From NCBI RefSeq assembly GCF_001188955.3, contig NZ_JPRF03000057.1:1-37473 (forward strand): a DNA stretch of 37,473 nt, written 5' to 3'. Both the position numbers and the translations under genes were made by a program. Source of the DNA: Kitasatospora aureofaciens (GTDB lineage: Bacteria > Actinomycetota > Actinomycetes > Streptomycetales > Streptomycetaceae). The first letter of the stretch is position 1, and every line of letters begins with the position of its first letter. The notes under the pieces were generated by a model, which saw only the letters and a list, made by a program, of their open reading frames with translations, was not told the origin of the DNA and made no database searches. Of the stretch, positions 32,069 to 37,473 are shown one piece after another.

Positions 32069-33448
32069 GTGAAGAGCGCCGTCGAGACTCTGAACCCGAC
32101 CCGGGTTCGACTCACCGTCGAGGTGCCCTTCGAGGAGCTCAAGCCCAGCCTCGACGCGGCGTACAAGAAGATCAACCAGCAGGTCACGGTTCCGGGCTTC
32201 CGCAAGGGCAAGATCCCGGCTCGCGTCATCGACCAGCGCTTCGGCCGTGGTGCCGTGCTGGAGGAGGCCGTCAACGACGCCCTGCCGCGCTTCTACACGC
32301 AGGCCGTCGACGAGGGCAAGATCGAGGTCCTCGGCCAGCCCGACATCACCAACATCGAGGGTGTCGAGACGATCGCCGACGGTGGTGACCTGAAGTTCAC
32401 CGCCGAGGTGGACATCCGCCCGGAGATCACCCTGCCGGAGTTCTCCTCCATCGAGGTGACCGTCGACCCGATCGCCGTCTCCGACGAGGACATCGAGAAG
32501 TCGCTGGAGCAGCTGCGCGAGCGCTTCTCGTCGGTCAAGGACGTCGAGCGCGCCGCGGCCGCCGGTGACATCGTGGTCGTCGACCTCGTCGCCAAGGTCG
32601 ACGGTGAGGTGCCGGAGGACGGCACCGCCACCGGCGTCAGCTACGAGATCGGCTCGGGCCGCCTCATCGACGGCATCGACGAGGCCGTGACCGGCCTGTC
32701 CGCCGGCGAGGAGAAGACCTTCGAGACCGAGCTCAAGGGTGGCACCCAGGCCGGCAAGACCTCCGAGGTCACCGTCACCGTCACGGCCGTCCAGGAGAAG
32801 GAGCTGCCGGAGCTGGACGACGAGTTCGCCCAGCTGGCCAGCGAGTTCGACACCCTGGAGGACCTGCGTGCCGACTCCCGCAAGCGCCTGGAGCGCATGA
32901 AGGAGTACGACCAGGCCACCCAGGCCCAGGAGAAGGTCCTCGACGCGCTGCTCGCCCTGGTTGAGATCGAGTACCCCGAGAAGCTCCTGAAGGACGAGAT
33001 CGAGACCCGCAAGCACAACGTCGAGCACCACCAGCTCGAGCCGATGGGCCTCAACCTCGAGACCTACCTGGAGACCCAGGGCAAGACCCGCGAGGAGTGG
33101 GACGCGGAGATCGAGGAGCAGGCGAAGAAGGGCATCAAGACCCAGTTCGTCCTGGACCAGATCGTCGCCAACGAGGAGCTGGGTGTTAACCAGGAGGAGC
33201 TCACCGAGCACCTCATCCGCCGCGCCGCCGGCTCGGGCCTCACCCCGGACCAGTTCGCGCAGCAGGTCGTCCAGGGCGGCCAGGTTCCGCTGCTGGTCGG
33301 CGAGGTCGCCCGCGGCAAGGCTCTGGCCACCGTGGTCGAGGCCGCCAAGGTCGTCGACACCGAGGGCAACGAGATCAACTTCGACGACGACGAGGACGAG
33401 ACGGCCGAGACCGTCGAGGACAAGGCCGAGGAGGGCACCGAGGCCTGA
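32069..33448 (+). CDS. tig: Trigger factor (ribosome-associated chaperone, PPIase)
   Basis: Binds the ribosome exit site and folds nascent chains. The 459-aa product has the N-terminal ribosome-binding domain with the GFRKGKIP signature (43-50), a FKBP-type PPIase domain around 155-245 (AAAGDIVVVDLVAKVDG, GSGRLIDGIDEAVTGL) and the helical C-terminal arms. It ends in a strongly acidic tail (DDDEDETAETVEDK). GTG 32069 is chosen for AGGAG 8 nt upstream and the start MKSAVETLNPTRV. The ~290-bp leader back to tRNA-Pro contains a TAGGAT -10-like box at 31865-31870 but no other clear signal. It stands upstream of clpP1-clpP2-clpX as in other Streptomyces. Confidence 0.95.
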   Translation: MKSAVETLNPTRVRLTVEVPFEELKPSLDAAYKKINQQVTVPGFRKGKIPARVIDQRFGRGAVLEEAVNDALPRFYTQAVDEGKIEVLGQPDITNIEGVETIADGGDLKFTAEVDIRPEITLPEFSSIEVTVDPIAVSDEDIEKSLEQLRERFSSVKDVERAAAAGDIVVVDLVAKVDGEVPEDGTATGVSYEIGSGRLIDGIDEAVTGLSAGEEKTFETELKGGTQAGKTSEVTVTVTAVQEKELPELDDEFAQLASEFDTLEDLRADSRKRLERMKEYDQATQAQEKVLDALLALVEIEYPEKLLKDEIETRKHNVEHHQLEPMGLNLETYLETQGKTREEWDAEIEEQAKKGIKTQFVLDQIVANEELGVNQEELTEHLIRRAAGSGLTPDQFAQQVVQGGQVPLLVGEVARGKALATVVEAAKVVDTEGNEINFDDDEDETAETVEDKAEEGTEA

Positions 33449-33474
33449 GCGCCCCGGTAGCCCCTCGAGGCGAC

Positions 33475-33514
33475 ACAGCGGGCCCGGACGCCGTACGGTG
33501 TCCGGGCCCGCTGT
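33475..33514 (+). terminator. tig terminator
   Basis: Perfect 15-bp stem ACAGCGGGCCCGGAC / GTCCGGGCCCGCTGT with a 10-nt loop, 26 bp after the tig stop. It separates tig from the clpP1 promoter. Confidence 0.85.
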
Positions 33515-33540
33515 CGTCCCCCGCGCGCGACGCGACCCTG

Positions 33541-33554
33541 CGCTCACAGCGAAC
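33541..33554. promoter_or_regulatory. ClgR box upstream of clpP1
   Basis: CGCTCACAGCGAAC reads on the other strand as GTTCGC-TGTGA-GCG, an exact match to the ClgR motif GTTCGC-N5-GCG known to activate clpP1 in Streptomyces. A TAGGGT -10 lies at 33593-33598, so the box would be centred about 57 bp before the transcription start, right for an activator. Confidence 0.85.
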
Positions 33555-33694
33555 AGTTCTGCGTGAGGGATTCTGCGGCCGGGCCTGCGCGTTAGGGTCC
33601 TTGGACAGCAACAATCACGACGTGATACCCGGAAGCTGTGCGACACCGTGAGAGCCGTGGAGCGGCCCTCCAAATCGACTGAGCAGGTGGCTAA

Positions 33695-34333
33695 GTGACG
33701 TTCCCGCAGATGCAGATGCCTGGCCCGATGGCGCCGCACGCCGCCGCTGGTGACGTGCTCGGCGGCCTTGGCGACCAGGTCTACAACCGGCTGCTCAACG
33801 AGCGGATCATCTTCCTCGGCCAGCAGGTCGACGACGACATCGCCAACAAGATCACCGCCCAGCTGCTGCTGCTGGCCGCGGACCCCGAGAAGGACATCTT
33901 CCTCTACATCAACTCCCCGGGTGGCTCGATCTCGGCGGGCATGGCGATCTACGACACCATGCAGTACATCAAGAACGACGTCGTCACCATCGCGATGGGC
34001 ATGGCCGCCTCGATGGGCCAGTTCCTGCTGACCGCCGGCGCCAAGGGCAAGCGCTTCTCGCTGCCGAACGCCAACATCCTGATGCACCAGCCCTCCGCGG
34101 GCCTCGGCGGTTCCGCCACCGACATCCGCATCCAGGCCGAGCAGCTGCTCCGCACCAAGAAGCGGATGTCCGAGCTGATCGCGTTCCACAGCGGCCAGTC
34201 CTTCGAGCAGATCACCCGGGACTCGGACCGCGACCGCTGGTTCACCCCGGAGGAGGCCCTGGAGTACGGCCTCATCGACGCGATCATGCACAGCGCCGCG
34301 GACGTCCCCGGCGGCGGCGGCACGGGCGCCTGA
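33695..34333 (+). CDS. clpP1: ATP-dependent Clp protease proteolytic subunit ClpP1
   Basis: Serine-protease ring subunit of the Clp system. The 212-aa product has the full catalytic triad S106 (MAASMGQ), H131 (LMHQPSAG) and D180 (RDRW), with the 25- and 49-residue spacing of E. coli ClpP. The N-terminus to LGDQVYNRLLNERIIFLGQ is typical of streptomycete ClpP1. GTG 33695 has CAGGTGG 4 nt upstream. It lies 56 bp before clpP2, and the two products are expected to form a mixed tetradecamer. A ClgR box sits upstream. Confidence 0.97.
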   Translation: MTFPQMQMPGPMAPHAAAGDVLGGLGDQVYNRLLNERIIFLGQQVDDDIANKITAQLLLLAADPEKDIFLYINSPGGSISAGMAIYDTMQYIKNDVVTIAMGMAASMGQFLLTAGAKGKRFSLPNANILMHQPSAGLGGSATDIRIQAEQLLRTKKRMSELIAFHSGQSFEQITRDSDRDRWFTPEEALEYGLIDAIMHSAADVPGGGGTGA

Positions 34334-34389
34334 GCCTCGGCCCGGCCCACGAGACCACAGCCACAACGCCCCGGAGGACAAGAACCCCC

Positions 34390-35052
34390 ATGAACATCCC
34401 CAGCCTGTCGGCCGCGAAGGCCCGCGTCGAGGACATGCGCGCCGAGGGCCGCTACATCGTCCCGCGCTTCGTCGAGCGCACCACGCAGGGCATCCGCGAG
34501 TACGACCCGTACGCCAAGCTGTTCGAGGAGCGCATCATCTTCCTCGGCTCGCAGGTGGACGACGTCTCGGCGAACGACATCATGGCGCAGCTGCTGTGCC
34601 TGGAGTCGATGGACCCGGACCGCGAGATCCAGATGTACATCAACTCGCCCGGCGGCTCGTTCACGGCCCTGACGGCCATCTACGACACCATGCAGTACGT
34701 CAAGCCGGACATCACCACGGTCTGCATGGGCCAGGCGGCCTCCGCCGCGGCCGTGCTGCTCGCCGCCGGCACCCCCGGCAAGCGGATGGCGCTGCCGAAC
34801 GCCCGCATCCTGATCCACCAGCCGTACACCGAGACCGGCCGCGGCCAGGTGTCCGACCTGGAGATCCAGGCCAAGGAGATCTTCCGGATGCGCGAGCAGC
34901 TGGAGGAGATGCTCTCCAAGCACTCCAACAAGTCGGTGGAGCAGGTGCGCGACGACATCGAGCGCGACAAGATCCTGACCGCCGAGGAGGCCGTCGAGTA
35001 CGGCCTGGTCGACCAGATCATCTCCACCCGCAAGACCTCGCTGACCTCCTGA
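34390..35052 (+). CDS. clpP2: ATP-dependent Clp protease proteolytic subunit ClpP2
   Basis: Second ClpP ring subunit, 220 aa. The triad is S118 (GQAASAAAVL), H143 (ILIHQPY) and D193 (IERDKIL). The longer N-terminus (MNIPSLSAAKARVEDMRAEG) is usual for actinobacterial ClpP2. ATG 34390 has GGAGGA 10 nt upstream, a rather long spacing. Co-transcribed with clpP1; a hairpin follows before clpX. Confidence 0.97.
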   Translation: MNIPSLSAAKARVEDMRAEGRYIVPRFVERTTQGIREYDPYAKLFEERIIFLGSQVDDVSANDIMAQLLCLESMDPDREIQMYINSPGGSFTALTAIYDTMQYVKPDITTVCMGQAASAAAVLLAAGTPGKRMALPNARILIHQPYTETGRGQVSDLEIQAKEIFRMREQLEEMLSKHSNKSVEQVRDDIERDKILTAEEAVEYGLVDQIISTRKTSLTS

Positions 35053-35064
35053 GGCCGGCACCGA

Positions 35065-35102
35065 CGGGGCGGGGCGCGCACCCGGTTGCGCGGCCCGCCC
35101 CG
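35065..35102 (+). terminator. Hairpin between clpP2 and clpX
   Basis: A stem with arms GGGGCGGGGCGCGCA (35066-35080) and its near-complement (35087-35101), 14 of 15 paired plus a closing C-G, loop CCCGGT. It lies 13 bp after the clpP2 stop. It probably ends or reduces the clpP1P2 transcript before clpX. Confidence 0.65.
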
Positions 35103-35142
35103 ACCCGTCGGCGGGTTCTGCCACGGCATCTGTTCGGTATCA

Positions 35143-35156
35143 ATTCGCCCAGGGCG
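35143..35156. promoter_or_regulatory. ClgR-like site upstream of clpX
   Basis: ATTCGC-CCAGG-GCG differs from the ClgR motif GTTCGC-N5-GCG at one base. It lies ~145 bp before clpX and ~60 bp before a TACCGT -10-like box (35202-35207), a spacing similar to that at clpP1. Weaker than the clpP1 site. Confidence 0.42.
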
Positions 35157-35299
35157 TAGGGCAGACCCGGCGAAGAGGACGGAATCACGGGCCGGGCAGA
35201 GTACCGTCGGATAGCGAGACCGAGCGCCGTCGGCGCGGACGGTCCACAGCACCAGGCCCCGGAACCGCTGCGGGGCCCCTGGCGAAGGGGAAGCACCTC

Positions 35300-36589
35300 G
35301 TGGCACGCATCGGAGACGGTGGCGACCTGCTCAAGTGCTCGTTCTGCGGCAAGTCCCAGAAGCAGGTGAAGAAGCTGATCGCCGGCCCAGGCGTGTACAT
35401 CTGCGACGAGTGCATCGACCTGTGCAACGAGATCATCGAGGAGGAACTCGCCGAGACCTCCGAGGTGCGCTTCGAGGAGCTCCCGAAGCCGCGTGAGATC
35501 TACGAGTTCCTCGACCAGTACGTGGTCGGCCAGGACCTCGCCAAGAAGGCCCTGTCGGTGGCCGTCTACAACCACTACAAGCGCGTCCAGGCGGGCGAGG
35601 CCGGTCGCAGCGGCGGCAACGGCCGCGAGGACGCCATCGAGCTGGCCAAGTCGAACATCCTGCTGCTGGGCCCCACCGGCTCCGGCAAGACGCTGCTGGC
35701 GCAGACCCTGGCCCGGATGCTGAACGTGCCGTTCGCGATCGCGGACGCCACCGCGCTGACCGAGGCCGGTTACGTCGGCGAGGACGTCGAGAACATCCTG
35801 CTCAAGTTGATCCAGGCGGCCGACTACGACGTCAAGAAGGCCGAGACCGGGATCATCTACATCGACGAGATCGACAAGGTCGCGCGCAAGAGCGAGAACC
35901 CGTCGATCACCCGTGACGTCTCCGGCGAGGGCGTGCAGCAGGCGCTGCTGAAGATCCTGGAGGGCACCACCGCCTCGGTGCCGCCGCAGGGCGGGCGCAA
36001 GCACCCGCACCAGGAGTTCATCCAGATCGACACCACCAACGTGCTGTTCATCGTCGGCGGCGCGTTCGCCGGCCTGGAGCGGATCATCGAGGGCCGGGCG
36101 GGTGCCAAGGGCATCGGCTTCGGCGCCAACATCCGCTCCAAGCGGGAGTCGGACGCCAGCGACCACTTCCGCCAGGTGATGCCCGAGGACCTGGTGAAGT
36201 TCGGCATGATCCCCGAGTTCATCGGCCGTCTCCCGGTGATCACCAGCGTGCACAACCTCGACCGCGAGGCGCTGCTGCAGATCCTCACCGAGCCGAAGAA
36301 CGCGCTGGTCAAGCAGTACCGCAAGCTCTTCGAACTGGACGGCGTGGAGCTGGAGTTCTCCCGGGACGCGCTGGAGGCGATCGCCGACCAGGCGATCCTG
36401 CGCGGCACCGGCGCGCGTGGTCTGCGGGCCATCATGGAGGAGGTGCTGATGTCCGTGATGTACGAGGTCCCCTCGCGCCAGGACGTCGCCCGCGTGGTGG
36501 TCACCGGGGACGTGGTCTCCAAGCACGCCATCCCCACCCTGGTCCCGCGCGACATGATCAAGCGCGAGCGGCGCGACAAGAGCGCCTGA
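35300..36589 (+). CDS. clpX: ATP-dependent Clp protease ATP-binding subunit ClpX
   Basis: AAA+ unfoldase that feeds substrates into ClpP1P2. The 429-aa protein has the N-terminal zinc-binding domain (C13, C16, C35, C38), Walker A GPTGSGKT (124-131), the pore loop GYVGED (157-162), Walker B IIYIDE (185-190), a second pore loop around GGRKHPHQEF, sensor region IPEFIGRLPVI and sensor-2 GTGARGLRAIMEE. The IGF-type loop for ClpP docking appears as IGFGANIR. GTG 35300 gives the standard start MARIGDGGDLLKCSFCGK, with GAAGGGG upstream. A long leader (248 bp) separates it from clpP2. Confidence 0.97.
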   Translation: MARIGDGGDLLKCSFCGKSQKQVKKLIAGPGVYICDECIDLCNEIIEEELAETSEVRFEELPKPREIYEFLDQYVVGQDLAKKALSVAVYNHYKRVQAGEAGRSGGNGREDAIELAKSNILLLGPTGSGKTLLAQTLARMLNVPFAIADATALTEAGYVGEDVENILLKLIQAADYDVKKAETGIIYIDEIDKVARKSENPSITRDVSGEGVQQALLKILEGTTASVPPQGGRKHPHQEFIQIDTTNVLFIVGGAFAGLERIIEGRAGAKGIGFGANIRSKRESDASDHFRQVMPEDLVKFGMIPEFIGRLPVITSVHNLDREALLQILTEPKNALVKQYRKLFELDGVELEFSRDALEAIADQAILRGTGARGLRAIMEEVLMSVMYEVPSRQDVARVVVTGDVVSKHAIPTLVPRDMIKRERRDKSA

Positions 36590-36601
36590 CACCGAGGAAG
36601 T

Positions 36602-36643
36602 ACGAAGGGGCCCCGCACCGGATCCGGTGCGGGGCCCCTTCGT
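36602..36643. terminator. Bidirectional terminator after clpX
   Basis: A 42-bp perfect palindrome whose arms begin ACGAAGGGGCCCC and end GGGGCCCCTTCGT, centred on GGATCC. It lies between clpX (stop 36589) and the convergent gene (stop 36662). Confidence 0.88.
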
Positions 36644-36661
36644 CACGTCGGGGGCCGCTGC

Positions 36662-37261
36662 CTACTTCGCCACCTCGGCGACCGCGCGCAGGTCGCGGGT
36701 GTCGGCGGCGAGCTTGTCCACGTCGGGCTGGCTGCCGTCGTCGGAGCCCTTCAGCACCATGACGACGCTGCTGTTGTCGGCCCAGGCGCAGAGGGCGAGC
36801 TTGCTCTCGCCGTCCTCGGACGTGGCGCAGTCCATCTGACCGCCCTTGGGGCCCGGGTCGACCGAGTGCCGGTCGGTGACCTTGGCGCCCGCGCCGGTGA
36901 AGCCGCTGAACATCTGGTCCAGCTCCTGCTTGGGCAGCAGCACCTTGCCGTAGACGCCCACCGCGATCAGCTGGGGGTTGGAGTCGGAGTCCTGGTAGAC
37001 CCCGGCGACGCCGGTGGGCTTCCAGTTTCCGTCGCCCTGGCCGATCTTCGAGGTGAGCTCGTCCTGGATCTTCCCGGTCACCGCCGGGTCGTCGTTGGCC
37101 TTGAGGTCCTTGAAGGTCGCCGGGAAGACGATCTTCTGGGTGCCGGCGTTGCTGGTCGTGTCCCAGATGAAGTAGCCGAGGGCTCCGCCGACGATCACCA
37201 GCACGGCGGCGATGGTGCCGAGCACGATCCACAGCGTCCTGCGGGACTTGCGCGGCGGCAC
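36662..37261 (-). CDS. Membrane-anchored extracytoplasmic protein, N-terminus lost
   Basis: The readable part is a basic patch (PPRKSRRTL), one transmembrane helix at about residues 9-31 (LWIVLGTIAAVLVIVGGALGYFIW) and a ~165-residue outer domain. That domain has two cysteines (MDCATSEDGES and LALCAWADNS), which may pair, and ends in LRAVAEVAK. Streptomyces has many such single-pass proteins with a Pro/Gly/Tyr-rich cytosolic leader. Here the frame continues upstream of the only start (GTG 37261, no ribosome site) as AYPGYGGYAPV, exactly such a leader, and then hits TGA at 37295-37297. The true start is therefore missing, probably through misassembly. No enzymatic function recognised. Confidence 0.72.
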   Translation of the reverse strand: MPPRKSRRTLWIVLGTIAAVLVIVGGALGYFIWDTTSNAGTQKIVFPATFKDLKANDDPAVTGKIQDELTSKIGQGDGNWKPTGVAGVYQDSDSNPQLIAVGVYGKVLLPKQELDQMFSGFTGAGAKVTDRHSVDPGPKGGQMDCATSEDGESKLALCAWADNSSVVMVLKGSDDGSQPDVDKLAADTRDLRAVAEVAK

Positions 37262-37294
37262 CGGCGCGTACCCGCCGTAGCCGGGGTAGGCTGT

Positions 37295-37473
37295 TCACGG
37301 TAGGTGGTGATGGAGGTCGTGCCGTCCCGGTGTTCTGGCGACGCCAGCGTACCAGGAGCCCGAGTGCGGCGCGTGCAGGCTGGACGGGGTGATGATGTTG
37401 TACCCCGACGGGCCCCAGGAGTCCGTCATCACCGTGTGGTTGACGTCCGCCGAGCCGTTCTCGAAGCCGGGGT
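37295..37473 (-). pseudogene. Fragment of a secreted protein with C-terminal beta domain, chimeric end
   Basis: Read from the contig end on the minus strand, the frame gives PGFENGSADVNHTVMTDSWG, then HAPHSGSWYAG. This resembles the FENGS...HSGSWYAW pattern of the small beta-sandwich domain attached to secreted Streptomyces peptidases. After that, codon use turns poor (AGA, ACA, GGA, CAT, CTA) until TGA at 37295, while another frame (ASPEHRDGTTSITTYRE) becomes good, indicating an indel. The piece runs off the contig and joins the leader of the previous gene. Confidence 0.45.

Noticed and set aside
37259..37261. GTG 37261 as the true start of the 36662 gene
   Set aside because: No Shine-Dalgarno, and the frame upstream encodes a family-typical Tyr/Gly/Pro leader; kept only as the nominal start of the readable part.

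Overview
The window is a high-GC chromosomal segment from a member of the Streptomycetaceae (Streptomyces/Kitasatospora type). This is inferred from strong G/C third-codon positions, frequent GTG/TTG starts, several probable leaderless genes, and lineage-typical genes: helR with its rifamycin-associated element, a SigE-family sigma factor, DUF6087- and DUF6099-like proteins, mycothiol-type DsbA, clpP1-clpP2-clpX, and TamR- and ClgR-type operators. It looks like a complete draft contig rather than a slice of a finished genome. The first 19 bases match an Illumina adapter with one base missing. The last ~180 bases look like an unrelated secreted-protein fragment joined onto the 5' end of another gene.

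Layout. 115-2986: RlmA-type rRNA methyltransferase, then an AAA ATPase followed by a MazG-like pyrophosphohydrolase. 3009-3963: two DnaA-box-like sites and two small conserved proteins that overlap tail to tail. 4273-6497: a rifamycin-associated palindrome and helR, an RNA-polymerase recycling ATPase. 6584-8024: DUF6087-like protein and dapD (lysine/diaminopimelate), convergent. 8166-12469: the hen1-pnkp RNA-repair operon, rich in short tandem repeats. 12578-13649: an ARG box and argF. 13668-16317: minus-strand genes for a SodC-like secreted protein, an orphan PIN ribonuclease, and a SigE-family sigma factor with its membrane-anchored partner. 16475-18090: three uncharacterised membrane proteins, including a six-histidine protein translationally coupled to a 52-residue one. 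18152-20962: aconitase behind two palindromic operators and an iron-box-like site. 21107-26920: pepN (minus), a monothiol DsbA/nitroreductase-like protein, an amino-acid permease (minus) and bioY. 26974-31776: rpiB, a membrane PP2C phosphatase, a 613-bp gap without genes, three small or unknown genes, and two tRNAs. 32069-36589: the protein quality-control block tig, clpP1, clpP2, clpX. 36662-37473: a membrane-anchored protein with a lost N-terminus, then the chimeric end.

How the genes work together. Three units stand out. Hen1 and Pnkp heal, 3'-methylate and seal cleaved RNA, and share an ATGA overlap. Trigger factor, ClpP1/P2 and ClpX form a folding/proteolysis locus, with a ClgR motif placed to activate clpP1. 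Aconitase expression appears wired to a TamR-like (citrate/aconitate or oxidative-stress) regulator, and possibly to iron. The best candidate for something undescribed is the membrane-protein group at 16475-18090.
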